Shown here one piece after another: positions 54,117-63,111 of a DNA stretch of 64,000 bases. This DNA comes from Pseudomonadota bacterium (GTDB lineage Bacteria; Pseudomonadota; Alphaproteobacteria; Sphingomonadales; Sphingomonadaceae), in the NCBI GenBank assembly GCA_023387085.1, contig JAEWIL010000203.1, positions 16,583 to 80,582 of the forward strand, written 5' to 3'. Numbering within the stretch: position 1 is the first letter of the stretch; every line of letters starts with the position of its first letter. The position numbers and the translations under genes were made by a program. The notes beneath the pieces were generated by a model that was not told where the DNA came from, did not search any database, and saw only the letters and a program-made list of their open reading frames with translations.

Positions 54117-55021
54117 CGCCCGTGACCGATCCCTCGAAACTGCCCGACCTCCTCGCCAAGGCCGAAACCCTCGTCGAGGCGCTGCCCTATCTGCAGCGCT
54201 ATGCCGGCGAGACCTTCGTCATCAAATATGGTGGCCATGCCATGGGCGATCCCGAGGCACAGCGCGACTTCGCGGAAGATGTCGTTCTGCTGAAAGCCGT
54301 CGGGATCAATCCGGTGGTCGTCCACGGCGGCGGGCCGCAGATTGGCCGGATGCTCAAGCAACTCGGGATCGAATCGACCTTCGTCGGCGGGCTGCGCGTC
54401 ACCGACGCCGCGACCGCCGAGGTCGCCGAAATGGTGCTCGCGGGCAAGATCAACAAGGAAATCGTGAGCTGGATCGCGGGCCTTGGAGGCCGCGCGGTCG
54501 GCATTTCGGGCAAGGACGCCAATCTTGTGCTCGCCGAAAAGGTCAGCCGGACGCAGCCCGACCCCAATTCGGGGATCGAGCGCCATGTCGACCTGGGTTT
54601 CGTCGGCGAACCCGTCGCGGTCGATCCGACGATCCTCGCCAATCTGACGAACGACAATTTCATCCCTGTGGTGGCTCCCGTCGCGCTCGGCGCCGACGGT
54701 GCGACCTACAATATCAATGCGGACACGATGGCGGGCGCGATCGCCGGCGCGCTCGGCGCGAAGCGGTTTTTCCTGCTCACCGACGTCGCCGGGGTGCTCG
54801 ACAAGACGGGGGCGCTGCTCACCGACCTCGACCGTGCGGCAATCGACACGCTGAAAGCCGACGAGACGATCACCGGCGGGATGATCCCCAAGGTCGAGAC
54901 CTGCGTCGCCGCGGTCGATGCGGGGGTCGAAGCGGCGGTCATTCTCGACGGGCGTATCCCGCACGCCATGCTGCTCGAAATTTTCACCGCACGGGGTGCG
55001 GGCACGCTCATTCATCGCTAA
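54113..55021 (+). CDS. argB: Acetylglutamate kinase
   Basis: N-acetyl-L-glutamate kinase of arginine biosynthesis, 302 residues. The amino-acid kinase signatures are [12 protein letters not shown] (Lys), [14 protein letters not shown], and [24 protein letters not shown], with the Arg/Lys-rich end of the allosteric type not obvious. ATG at 54113 overlaps the transporter stop; an open frame above it is antisense-like. Next gene (YggT) follows after 36 bases. No other arg gene nearby. Confidence 0.96.
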   Translation: MTPVTDPSKLPDLLAKAETLVEALPYLQRYAGETFVIKYGGHAMGDPEAQRDFAEDVVLLKAVGINPVVVHGGGPQIGRMLKQLGIESTFVGGLRVTDAATAEVAEMVLAGKINKEIVSWIAGLGGRAVGISGKDANLVLAEKVSRTQPDPNSGIERHVDLGFVGEPVAVDPTILANLTNDNFIPVVAPVALGADGATYNINADTMAGAIAGALGAKRFFLLTDVAGVLDKTGALLTDLDRAAIDTLKADETITGGMIPKVETCVAAVDAGVEAAVILDGRIPHAMLLEIFTARGAGTLIHR

Positions 55022-55057
55022 TAGGGGCACCATCGACCTTTTGGCCGGAGACCTTGC

Positions 55058-55366
55058 TTGTACTTCATGTTTCTTCAGATCCTCGGGATCCTGCTCAACA
55101 TCCTGTGGTGGATCATCATCGTCCAAGCGGTGATGTCGTGGTTGATCGCCTTCAACGTCATCAACACGCACAATGATTTCGTCGGCCAGCTCTGGTACGT
55201 GCTCGACCGGATCACCGAACCGCTTTATCGCCCGTTCCGCCGCATCATGCCCGACTTCGGCGGTCTCGACCTGACCCCCATGGTCGTGCTGATCCTGCTG
55301 ATCATCGTCCAGGGGCCGGTCATGGCCTATCTCTACCGCCTCGGCATGCAAGCCGGGCTTGCGTGA
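55058..55366 (+). CDS. YggT family membrane protein
   Basis: 102-residue protein with two membrane stretches (about 5-28 and 68-92) and the conserved YggT motif: [35 protein letters not shown]. Role unclear; relatives affect osmotic tolerance and cell division-related functions. The TTG at 55058 is 7 bases after GGAG; an ATG at 55067 is a weaker alternative. Lies between argB and folD, 4 bases before folD. Confidence 0.88.
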   Translation: MYFMFLQILGILLNILWWIIIVQAVMSWLIAFNVINTHNDFVGQLWYVLDRITEPLYRPFRRIMPDFGGLDLTPMVVLILLIIVQGPVMAYLYRLGMQAGLA

Positions 55367-55370
55367 CGCG

Positions 55371-56282
55371 ATGGCGGCAGAAAAGGCCAGCACCGCCGAT
55401 GTGATCGATGGCAAGGCATTCGCCGCCGGTCTTCGTGCCCGTATCGCCGACGCCGTTCCCGCCTTCCAGGCCGCGACCGGCCGGGTTCCCGGTCTCGCGG
55501 TCGTTCTCGTCGGCGACGATCCGGCAAGTGCGGTTTATGTGGGATCGAAGGGCAAGGCGACGCTCGCCGCCGGCATGGCAAGCTTCGAGCACCGCCTGCC
55601 CGCGACGGCAACGCAGGGCGAGGTGGAATCCTTGCTCGCCCGGCTCAACGCCGACGCGGCTGTCGATGGCATCCTGCTGCAATTGCCGCTGCCCGGCCAT
55701 CTCGACGAGCAGCGCGCCGTTGCGACGATCGACCCCGACAAGGACGTCGACGGGCTGACCCCGGTGAGTGCCGGGCGCCTCGCGCTCGGCATCGCCGGCA
55801 TGGTGCCTTGCACGCCTTATGGCTGCCTGCTGTTGTTGCAGGACCGGCTCGGCGATCTGTCGGGCAGGGATGCGGTCGTGATCGGCCGCTCGATCCTCGT
55901 CGGCAAACCGATGGCGGCGCTGCTGCTCGGCGCCAATGCGACGGTCACCATGGCGCATAGCCGCACGAAGGATCTGCCCGACCTCGTCCGCCGCGCCGAC
56001 ATCGTTGTCGCGGCGGTCGGCCGTCCCGAAATGGTGAAAGGCGACTGGATCAAGCCCGGCGCGGTGGTGATCGACGTCGGGATCAACCGCCTGCCGCCTG
56101 CCGACGGCGCGGCCAAGGGCCGGCTGGTCGGCGATGTCGACTATGCCGAAGCGCTGGCGGTCGCGGGCGCGATCACCCCGGTGCCGGGCGGTGTCGGACC
56201 GATGACCATCGCCTGCCTGCTTCGCAACACGCTCGTCGCCGCGCACCGTCGCGCGGGGCTTGCCGATCCGGAGGGTTTCTGA
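55371..56282 (+). CDS. folD: Methylenetetrahydrofolate dehydrogenase/cyclohydrolase
   Basis: Bifunctional folate enzyme interconverting 5,10-methylene- and 10-formyl-tetrahydrofolate, 303 residues. The catalytic Tyr-Lys are in YVGSKGK, with [21 protein letters not shown] and [22 protein letters not shown] as family signatures. Start at 55371 (second possible Met) gives the usual length. Its TGA shares a base with the next ATG. In a loose operon with argB-yggT. Confidence 0.96.
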   Translation: MAAEKASTADVIDGKAFAAGLRARIADAVPAFQAATGRVPGLAVVLVGDDPASAVYVGSKGKATLAAGMASFEHRLPATATQGEVESLLARLNADAAVDGILLQLPLPGHLDEQRAVATIDPDKDVDGLTPVSAGRLALGIAGMVPCTPYGCLLLLQDRLGDLSGRDAVVIGRSILVGKPMAALLLGANATVTMAHSRTKDLPDLVRRADIVVAAVGRPEMVKGDWIKPGAVVIDVGINRLPPADGAAKGRLVGDVDYAEALAVAGAITPVPGGVGPMTIACLLRNTLVAAHRRAGLADPEGF

Positions 56283-56947
56283 TGCGCAAGCTGTTCGTTG
56301 CCGCGACGGTGCTTGCGTTGCTCGCAGGCGGAGCGGCGGCGGCGCGCGAGCGCAATCGTCCACTCGCCGCGAACCCGAGCGGCTTCATCGCCGCCGAAAT
56401 CGCATTCGCGCGGCTGGCGCAGGACAAGGGGCAGTGGACGGCCTTTCGCGAAACGGCCGCGCCCGATGCGGTGATGTTCGTGCCGCAGCGGGTGCGAGCG
56501 CTCGACTGGCTGAAGTCGCAGAAGGACCCCGCCGAGGCGGTGAAGTGGCAGCCGCATGCGGTCTATGTCAGCTGCGACGGCAATGTCGGCGTCACCACCG
56601 GCGCTTGGCAAAAGGGGCCTGCGAACGGCTATTTCACCACCGTCTGGCGCCGCGACCCGAAGAAGGGCAAGATGACGTGGGTGCTCGACCATGGCGACGA
56701 TCTGGTGACCCCGCGCGTCGCGCCCGATTTCATCGAAGCGAAACAGGCACCCTGCGGATCGCGGCCGGCGGTCCCGGTAGAAGCTGGCGGGGAAGGCGAC
56801 GATATGGCCGTCGGCCTCTCGCCGGACCAGACATTGAGCTGGACCTCGACCGTTCGCCCTGACAAATCGCGCCGCGTCACCATACGCCTGTGGGACGGCA
56901 AGGAGATGGCGACCGTCATCGATAATCAGGTTGCCGCGCCGAAATGA
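56282..56947 (+). CDS. Secreted protein of unknown function (NTF2-like?)
   Basis: 221-residue protein with a signal peptide (about 20 residues). The N-terminal half looks like an NTF2/SnoaL-type fold: GFIAAEIAFARLAQDKGQWTAFRETAAPDAVMF and a CDGNVGVTTGAW strand. The C-terminal WTSTVRPDKSRRVTIRLWDGKE is less clear. No function recognised. Coupled to folD (TGATG) and to marC (ATGA overlap), so it is in an operon. Confidence 0.75.
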   Translation: MRKLFVAATVLALLAGGAAAARERNRPLAANPSGFIAAEIAFARLAQDKGQWTAFRETAAPDAVMFVPQRVRALDWLKSQKDPAEAVKWQPHAVYVSCDGNVGVTTGAWQKGPANGYFTTVWRRDPKKGKMTWVLDHGDDLVTPRVAPDFIEAKQAPCGSRPAVPVEAGGEGDDMAVGLSPDQTLSWTSTVRPDKSRRVTIRLWDGKEMATVIDNQVAAPK

Positions 56948-57573
56948 TCGACCTCTTCATCTCGGCCTTCGTGACCTTGTTCGTCGTCATCGACCCGCCG
57001 GGCTGCGCGCCGATTTACGCCAGCCTGACGACCGGCGCGAGCGTCGCGCAGCGTCGTTCGATGGCGGTCCGCGCGACCGTCATCGCCGGGTTCATCCTGA
57101 TCTTCTTCGCGATGTTCGGCGAGGGATTGCTGTCCTTCCTCCACATCGATCTCGACAGCTTCCGCATCGCCGGCGGCATCATGCTGTTCATCATCGCGAT
57201 CGACATGGTGTTCGAGAAACGCACCGAACGCCGCGAGCAGCGCGCCGAGAAGGTGAAGGCGACGCCCGAGGTCGAGGATGTCTCGGTCTTCCCGATGGCC
57301 ATGCCGATGCTCGCCGGGCCGGGATCGATTGCGTCGGTGATGCTGCTCGTGTCGCAGAACAACGGGCTGGATCGCGCGATGGTGATTTTCGCCGCGCTGT
57401 TGCTCGTGCTGCTGCTGACGCTCGCGGCGCTGCTGATGGCCGGGCCGTTCATGCGGCTGATCGGCAACAAGGGCGAGGCGGTCATCACGCGGCTGCTCGG
57501 CGTCCTGCTTGCCGCACTCGCGGCGCAGTTCGTGATCGACGGGCTGAAGGCGAGCTTTCCTTCGCTCGCATAA
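56944..57573 (+). CDS. MarC family membrane protein
   Basis: 209-residue integral membrane protein with about six helices, of the MarC/YchE (NAAT) family. Signature stretches: FVTLFVVIDPPGCAPIYASL at the first helix, DLDSFRIAGGIMLFIIAIDM, and FPMAMPMLAGPGSIASVMLL. Molecular role uncertain in spite of the name. Starts within the preceding gene's stop. Convergent with an OmpA-type gene; a terminator lies between. Confidence 0.88.
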   Translation: MIDLFISAFVTLFVVIDPPGCAPIYASLTTGASVAQRRSMAVRATVIAGFILIFFAMFGEGLLSFLHIDLDSFRIAGGIMLFIIAIDMVFEKRTERREQRAEKVKATPEVEDVSVFPMAMPMLAGPGSIASVMLLVSQNNGLDRAMVIFAALLLVLLLTLAALLMAGPFMRLIGNKGEAVITRLLGVLLAALAAQFVIDGLKASFPSLA

Positions 57574-57576
57574 GGG

Positions 57577-57606
57577 AAAAGGCGCCGCCCTGCGGCGACG
57601 CCTTTT
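57577..57606. terminator. Bidirectional terminator between marC and the OmpA-like gene
   Basis: GAAAAGGCGCCGCC-CTG-CGGCGACGCCTTTTC makes a stem with A-tract on one side and T-tract on the other, so it can terminate transcripts from both the plus marC and the minus ompA-like gene. Confidence 0.8.
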
Positions 57607-57617
57607 CATGACCAGAC

Positions 57618-58307
57618 TTATTGCGCGGCGTTGACGTCGTTCTGTGTCACCGGCGCGATGCGGATTTCGACGCGGCGGTTGCACTGATAATCGGCCTGGG
57701 TGCGCTCGGGCGCGCATTTCAGCTGCGATTCACCATAGCCCATTGTCGCCATGCGCGCGCGGTTGACACCGCGGCCGGCCAGGTAGTCGGCGACCGACGA
57801 GGCGCGGCGTTCGGACAGCCCCTGGTTATAGCTGTCGCTGCCCTGCGAATCGGTGTGGCCATAGACGTCGATATAGGTGCTCGGATATTCCGACAGGGTC
57901 GAGGCGACGCTGTCGAGCGCGCCGCGGAACTGCGATTTCACGACCGCGCTGTTGAGGTCGAACGTGACGTCGCCGGGCATGTTGAGCACGAGCTGGTCGC
58001 CCTGGCGCTCGACGTCGATCCCGGTACCGGCGGTGCGTTCGCGCAGCTTCTTTTCCTGCTGATCCATATAATAGCCGACGCCCGCGCCAGTGACCGCGCC
58101 AATCCCCGCGCCGAGAATCTTTTCGGTGCGGTCGTGGCGCCCACCGACGAGATCGCCGAGCAGATAGCCGCCGAGCGCACCACCGATACCGCCGATCGCG
58201 GTTTTCGAAATCGTCTGCTTGCCCGTTTCGGGGTCGGTGACGCAGCCGGTCAGCGCGATGGCGCCGATGCTGGCAAGGGCGGTGAGCCTGATTGTCCTGA
58301 CGTTCAT
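57618..58307 (-). CDS. OmpA/YiaD-like peptidoglycan-associated lipoprotein
   Basis: 229-residue lipoprotein (TGC lipobox). After a Gly-rich glycine-zipper segment (GGIGGALGGYLLGDLVGG) comes the C-terminal OmpA-like peptidoglycan-binding domain: VTFDLNSAVVKSQFRGALDSV, IDVYGHTDSQGSDSYNQGLSERRA and CAPERTQADYQCNRRVEI. YiaD-like. ATG at 58307 with AGGGAGCAAA in front. Anchors envelope to cell wall. Confidence 0.92.
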   Translation of the reverse strand: MNVRTIRLTALASIGAIALTGCVTDPETGKQTISKTAIGGIGGALGGYLLGDLVGGRHDRTEKILGAGIGAVTGAGVGYYMDQQEKKLRERTAGTGIDVERQGDQLVLNMPGDVTFDLNSAVVKSQFRGALDSVASTLSEYPSTYIDVYGHTDSQGSDSYNQGLSERRASSVADYLAGRGVNRARMATMGYGESQLKCAPERTQADYQCNRRVEIRIAPVTQNDVNAAQ

Positions 58308-58494
58308 AAATTTGCTCCCTTTCTTGTGACGCGCGCCGCTTTCTGGCCCTGCAGACGCCGCCTTCCATGCGGATAACATATGGCCGCCCCAAGTGGTTCC
58401 CGAATCTGGCTGAACCGCGCCTGAGCCGATGCCGTGCCAGCCGCGCCCCTGGTCGCCATTGTGTATTGGCGTGTCTTTCGCCTATAGCGGTGCC

Positions 58495-58548
58495 ATGACC
58501 GAAACCGACAGGGGCCAGGCGCGCGCGCGCCGCACGACTGCCCGATGA
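58495..58548 (+). other. Possible 17-codon leader ORF before the CorC/HlyC gene
   Basis: An ATG at 58495 opens a 17-codon Arg-rich frame whose TGA overlaps the next ATG as ATGA. It follows a TTGTGT-N17-CTATAG promoter-like pair (58459-58487). It could couple translation or be chance. Low confidence. Confidence 0.2.
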
Positions 58549-59870
58549 GCCCTTTCCCTTGGTCCGACGTCGCGATTATCGCGGTGCTGATCCTCCTCAA
58601 CGGCCTGTTCGCCATGTCCGAGCTCGCGATCGTCTCGGCGCGTGACCCTCGCTTGCAGGCCGCTGAAAGGCGCGGGAGCCGCGGCGCTAAAATCGCGCGC
58701 CAGCTGGCTTCCGACCCGGGCCGGTTCCTCTCGACGGTGCAGGTCGGCATCACCTTGATCGGCATTCTTGCCGGCGCCTATTCGGGCGCGAGCCTCGGTC
58801 AGCCCGTCGCCGACCGGCTGGCGGCCTGGTTCGGGCTCGATGCCGAACATGCGGCGGCGGCCGGTTTTGCGGTCGTTATCGGCCTCACGACCTATTTTTC
58901 CCTCATCGTTGGCGAGCTGGTCCCGAAGCAGTTCGCGCTGCGCGCGCCCGAACCGATCGCGATCGCGATGGCGGTGCCGATGGTCTGGTTGTCGCGCGTT
59001 GCGGCGCCGCTCGTCTGGCTGCTCGACAACAGCTCGGCAATCGTCTTTCGCCTGCTCGGGCTCAACCGCGAGTCCGAGGATCGGGTGACCGCCGAGGAAC
59101 TGCACCTGATCGTCGCCGAAGCGTCCAAATCGGGCGTGATCGAGGAAAGCGAGCGCGCGATCATCTCCGGTGTCGTCCGGCTTGCCGACCGGCCGGTGCG
59201 CGAAGTCATGACGCCGCGAAAGGACGTTGACTGGATCGATATCGCCGCCGACGCCGACGCGGTGCGCGCGAAGCTGCTCGAAAGCCCGCACACCCGGCTG
59301 CCGGTCGCGCGCGGTTCGGTCGACGACATCGTCGGGATCGTCCAGGCGCGCGACATTGCGGGGGCGCTGTTTCGCGGCGAGGCGCTCGACGTCGAAAAGC
59401 TGACGCGCAGCGCGAAGGTTATCCATGACCAGATCGACGCGATGGACGCGCTGGAAGGACTGCGCGCGGCGGATGTACCGATGCTGCTCGTCCACGACGA
59501 ATATGGGCATTTCGAGGGGCTGGTGACGCCCGCCGACCTGCTCTCCGCGATCGCGGGCGAATTTGCCTCGGACCAGGATATCGGCAGCGAGCCGTTCGTT
59601 ACCGAGCGCGACGACGGCAGCCTGCTGATCGCGGGGTCGATGCCCGCGGACCAGATGGCCGACCGGCTGGGGATCGAGCTTGGCGACGACCGCGACTATG
59701 CGACCGCGGCGGGCCACGCGCTCGCGATCCTCAAGCGCCTGCCCAAGGAGGGCGAGAGCTTCACCGACAAGGGGTGGAAGTTCGAGATCGTCGACATGGA
59801 CGGGCGCAAGATCGACAAGCTGCTCGTCAGCGAGATCCGCAAGCCGAAAGATGAGGCCGACGGCGAATAG
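58545..59870 (+). CDS. CNNM/CorC (hemolysin C-like) family membrane protein
   Basis: 441-residue protein with an N-terminal DUF21 membrane domain of about four helices (residues 5-165), two CBS domains (VREVMTPRKDVDWI and VPMLLVHDEYGHFEGLVT), and a C-terminal CorC/HlyC transporter-associated domain (VTERDDGSLLIAGSMPADQMADRLG). Probably involved in magnesium or divalent-cation export/homeostasis; haemolysin naming is historical. Preceded by a possible short leader frame. Confidence 0.9.
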   Translation: MSPFPWSDVAIIAVLILLNGLFAMSELAIVSARDPRLQAAERRGSRGAKIARQLASDPGRFLSTVQVGITLIGILAGAYSGASLGQPVADRLAAWFGLDAEHAAAAGFAVVIGLTTYFSLIVGELVPKQFALRAPEPIAIAMAVPMVWLSRVAAPLVWLLDNSSAIVFRLLGLNRESEDRVTAEELHLIVAEASKSGVIEESERAIISGVVRLADRPVREVMTPRKDVDWIDIAADADAVRAKLLESPHTRLPVARGSVDDIVGIVQARDIAGALFRGEALDVEKLTRSAKVIHDQIDAMDALEGLRAADVPMLLVHDEYGHFEGLVTPADLLSAIAGEFASDQDIGSEPFVTERDDGSLLIAGSMPADQMADRLGIELGDDRDYATAAGHALAILKRLPKEGESFTDKGWKFEIVDMDGRKIDKLLVSEIRKPKDEADGE

Positions 59871-60010
59871 GCGCGCCGGGCCGCGTCATTTATTCCAAAG
59901 TTCACGAACGTCACGGCACGTCCCCTTCTTTTGGACTTCCCACGCGGGAGGTCGAGTGCCGGAGGAAGGGAGGTGCTTTCGCCGGAAAGGCCCGGCCGAG
60001 CGGCATCTGT

Positions 60011-60841
60011 TCAATTGCCCAACCAGTCGGTCGTGATCGCTCCCTTATGTCCCTCCGGCGCCAGCGCGGCGCGCAGGGCTTCCAGCAGCGGCGACAGCGC
60101 CTGCGTGAAGGCATAGGGCGGGTTGACGATGAAAAGGCCGGCGCCGTTATAGATGTCGGGCTGGTCGCTGTCGTACAGCCAATGCTCGACCACCAGAAAT
60201 TTCGGGATGCCGAGTCGCCGCAACTGCTGCTTCCACCGCACATGCGTCGCGCGGTCTTTCAACGGATACCAGATCACCGTCACGCCGTGCCCCCATTTGC
60301 GGATAGCCGCGGCGAGGGTGGCGGTAATGCGGGCGCGCTCGTCGGGCTGCTCGTAGGGCGGGTCGACCACCACCACGCCGCGCGCGGTGCGGGGCGGCAC
60401 AATCGCCAGCCACAGTTCATAGGCGTCGCGCTGATGCACCGCGGCGGACGTGCCGCGCATCGCGCCGCGCAGGGCGTAGACGTCTTCGGGATGTTTCTCG
60501 TTCAGGACCAGAAAATCCTGCGGACGGAGAAGCTGTGCCAGAATTTGCGGCGATCCGGGGTAGAAGCGCGGCTCCGCTCCGGCATTCACCGCCTGTACGG
60601 CGGCGCGATAGTCGTCCAGCAAGGGGTGGGGGTCGGCAAAGGCCCGCAGCACGCCGTGCGCGGCCTCGCCGGTGCGCCCAGCCTCCTCGCCGCCAAGGTC
60701 GTACAGCCCGCAGCCGGCATGGGTGTCGATCAGCGTCAGCGCGCCCGGTTTTTGCTGCAAGGCCCGCACGAGCGCGATCAGCAGGCTGTGCTTCACGACA
60801 TCGGCGCTGTTGCCGGCATGGAAGGAATGGCGATAATTCAT
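60011..60841 (-). CDS. rlmJ: 23S rRNA (adenine2030-N6)-methyltransferase
   Basis: 276-residue methyltransferase adding N6-methyl to A2030 of 23S rRNA. It begins with the typical MNYRHSFHAGNSADVVKH and has the SAM-binding TLIDTHAGCGLYDL, catalytic motif DPPYEQPDE and YPLKDRATH. The stop is 140 bases from the CorC-like gene's stop, tail to tail. Solo gene. Confidence 0.94.
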   Translation of the reverse strand: MNYRHSFHAGNSADVVKHSLLIALVRALQQKPGALTLIDTHAGCGLYDLGGEEAGRTGEAAHGVLRAFADPHPLLDDYRAAVQAVNAGAEPRFYPGSPQILAQLLRPQDFLVLNEKHPEDVYALRGAMRGTSAAVHQRDAYELWLAIVPPRTARGVVVVDPPYEQPDERARITATLAAAIRKWGHGVTVIWYPLKDRATHVRWKQQLRRLGIPKFLVVEHWLYDSDQPDIYNGAGLFIVNPPYAFTQALSPLLEALRAALAPEGHKGAITTDWLGN

Positions 60842-60916
60842 TGCAGTTCAAGATCCTGGCGCTTCGACGCCCGCGTCAGCCAATGTCGAACGGGCCGGAT
60901 CGGTCGCCAGCGGCCG

Positions 60917-61663
60917 CTACAGCTCCCCGCCCAGCGCTCCATATTTCGCCTCGAACCCGGCCTTGTCGCCGCGCGCGAGATAGCCGGCCTGGTCGACGAT
61001 GGCGTCGCGCGCGATGCGGCCCTGAAAGGCGCCCAGTTGCGGGTCGATTGCTGCCACGTCGGCATCGGTCCAGTCGGCGATCTGCTGGAAGCTGGTGACG
61101 CCGAGGCCGTTGAGAAGCGCGACCATCTTGGGGCCGACGCCCTTCAATAGTTGCAGATTGTCGGTCTTGGCGACCGGGGCGGGAGCGGGAGCGGGCGCAG
61201 GAGCAGGAGCCGGTTGCGGCGCCGGCGGTGGAACGGTCGGTTCCTCGGATATCGCAGCAGGTTTCGCAGCCGGAGGTTTGGGCTTTGCGGTCCTTGCAGG
61301 CTTGGGTTTGGGGGCCGCCGCCGGTTTCGTCGTCGCCGCTTCGGCCGGAACATTCGGTTCTTCCGGAATTCCGGCGGCCGGTTCCGCTGCGGGCTCAGGT
61401 TCGGGCGCGGGGGCGGGCGGCGCCTTTGCAACCGGCTCGGGTGCGGGCGGCGGCGGAGCCGGCTCTTTCGGCTTGAAGCGTGCAGGCTCCGCCGCGACGA
61501 TCTCGGGCTTCACGGCTTCGAGCGGCTTTTTGGGCGCCGCGGGCGGCGCGAGCGGCGCTTCGATCTCTTCGGGCTTCTTCCGGCCGAAGAGGAACCACAG
61601 CAGAATGACCGCGACGACGAGGCCGACGACCGCGATGATCCAATTTTCCTGAAGCCAAAGCAT
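60917..61663 (-). CDS. Membrane-anchored Pro/Ala-rich helix-hairpin-helix protein
   Basis: 248 residues. One N-terminal membrane helix (WIIAVVGLVVAVILLWFLF), then about 120 residues of Pro/Ala/Lys-rich low-complexity linker, then a C-terminal domain with a helix-hairpin-helix: LLKGVGPKMVALLNGLGVTSFQQIADWTDADV, as in ribosomal L21/H-NS-fused or DNA-end-binding HhH proteins. Probably links the cytoplasmic side of the membrane to nucleic acid or rRNA. Family exists in sphingomonads; function unknown. Upstream of rlmJ by 75 bases. Confidence 0.82.
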   Translation of the reverse strand: MLWLQENWIIAVVGLVVAVILLWFLFGRKKPEEIEAPLAPPAAPKKPLEAVKPEIVAAEPARFKPKEPAPPPPAPEPVAKAPPAPAPEPEPAAEPAAGIPEEPNVPAEAATTKPAAAPKPKPARTAKPKPPAAKPAAISEEPTVPPPAPQPAPAPAPAPAPAPVAKTDNLQLLKGVGPKMVALLNGLGVTSFQQIADWTDADVAAIDPQLGAFQGRIARDAIVDQAGYLARGDKAGFEAKYGALGGEL

Positions 61664-61833
61664 GACAATCTCCCTGTATTGCGGTCAATCTATGCGCTGG
61701 ACCGGATCGCGTCCAGTCGCGCCCTTTCCGGAGCGTCCCCCGCGATGCACGCAATTTCGCAAGCCCCTTTGTTTCGCCAATTCGGGATTCCGGCGTGCCG
61801 GGATCACCGGAGAGGATCGTGTCGAAAGGAGGC

Positions 61834-63111
61834 TTACTCCGCTTCGCGCGCAACCTCTCTCCAACCGATATCGCGGCGGCAGAAACCGCTCGGGAAGTCG
61901 AGCTTGTCGACCGCGGCATAGGCGCGCGCCTGTGCTTCGGTGACGGACTTCCCCGTCGCGGTGACATTGAGCACGCGCCCGCCGGTGGCGACGATCGTGC
62001 CGTCCTGGCGCGCGGTACCGGCGTGGAAGACGCGCACGCCGCCGGCCTCGGCGTCGGCGATGCGGTGGATCGCGCCGCCCTTTTCGGGCGTGCCCGGATA
62101 GCCGTTCGCCGCCATGACGACGGTGAGGGCATAGTCGTGCGCGAAGGCGGGAGCTTCGGCCGACGCGATGTTGCCGGTCGCGGCGGCGTGAAGCAGCGCG
62201 GCGAAATCGCCCTTGAAGCGCATCATCAGCACCTGGCATTCGGGATCGCCGAAGCGGCAATTATATTCGATCAGTTTCGGGCCTTCGGCGGTCAGCATCA
62301 GCCCCGCGAACAAGACGCCGACATAGGGCGTCCCCTCGGCGGCGAGCGTCGTCACCGTCGGGCGGACGATGCGGTCCATCACCTGCGCTTCGAGATCGGC
62401 GGTGAGCACGGGCGCGGGGCTGTAGGCGCCCATGCCGCCGGTGTTCGGGCCGACATCGCCATCGCCGACGCGCTTGTGATCCTGCGCGCTGCCGAAGGCG
62501 ATGACCTCCTTGCCGTCGGAGAGGGCAAAGAAGCTCGCTTCCTCGCCGGTCATATAGTCCTCGATCACCACCTCGGCGCCCGCGCCGCCGAAGGCGCCGT
62601 CGAACATGTCCTCGATCGCCGCCTCGGCCTCCTCGCGCGTTTCGGCGATGATCACGCCCTTGCCCGCGGCAAGGCCGTCGGCCTTGATCACGACGGGGAT
62701 CGAAAAACCGTCGAGGACGGCCAGCGCCTCCTCGGCGCTGGTGCAGCGGACGTAGGCGGCGGTCGGGATCGACGCGCGCGCGCAGAGATCCTTGGTGAAG
62801 CCCTTCGACCCCTCCAGCCGCGCGGCGGCCGCCGACGGGCCGAACGCCGGAATGCCGATATCGCGAAGCCGGTCGGCCAGCCCCGCGACGAGCGGCGCCT
62901 CGGGGCCGACGACGACGAAATCGATCGCATGCGCCTTCACGAAGGCAATCAGGCCGTCGATATCGTCGACGGGAATCGGTACGCATTCGGCGTAGATCTC
63001 GATTCCCGGGTTGCCCGGCGCGGCATAGAGCTTGGCGCAGCTTGGCGATTGTGCCAGTTGCCAGCTCAGCGCATGTTCGCGGCCCCCCGACCCGATGAGC
63101 AGGATATTCAT
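61834..63111 (-). CDS. purD: Phosphoribosylamine-glycine ligase
   Basis: ATP-grasp enzyme making GAR in purine synthesis, 425 residues. Signatures: [20 protein letters not shown] at the start, [42 protein letters not shown]. The chosen ATG at 63111 has AGGGACTGCC in front. Its start codon overlaps in antisense with the start of xseA (CATG). 22-residue C-terminal tail REVAREAE is typical. No other pur gene nearby. Confidence 0.97.
   Translation of the reverse strand: MNILLIGSGGREHALSWQLAQSPSCAKLYAAPGNPGIEIYAECVPIPVDDIDGLIAFVKAHAIDFVVVGPEAPLVAGLADRLRDIGIPAFGPSAAAARLEGSKGFTKDLCARASIPTAAYVRCTSAEEALAVLDGFSIPVVIKADGLAAGKGVIIAETREEAEAAIEDMFDGAFGGAGAEVVIEDYMTGEEASFFALSDGKEVIAFGSAQDHKRVGDGDVGPNTGGMGAYSPAPVLTADLEAQVMDRIVRPTVTTLAAEGTPYVGVLFAGLMLTAEGPKLIEYNCRFGDPECQVLMMRFKGDFAALLHAAATGNIASAEAPAFAHDYALTVVMAANGYPGTPEKGGAIHRIADAEAGGVRVFHAGTARQDGTIVATGGRVLNVTATGKSVTEAQARAYAAVDKLDFPSGFCRRDIGWREVAREAE

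Noticed and set aside
58545..59870. Haemolysin
   Set aside because: The name is historical for CorC/HlyC-type CBS proteins; the domains are those of a membrane ion-transport protein.
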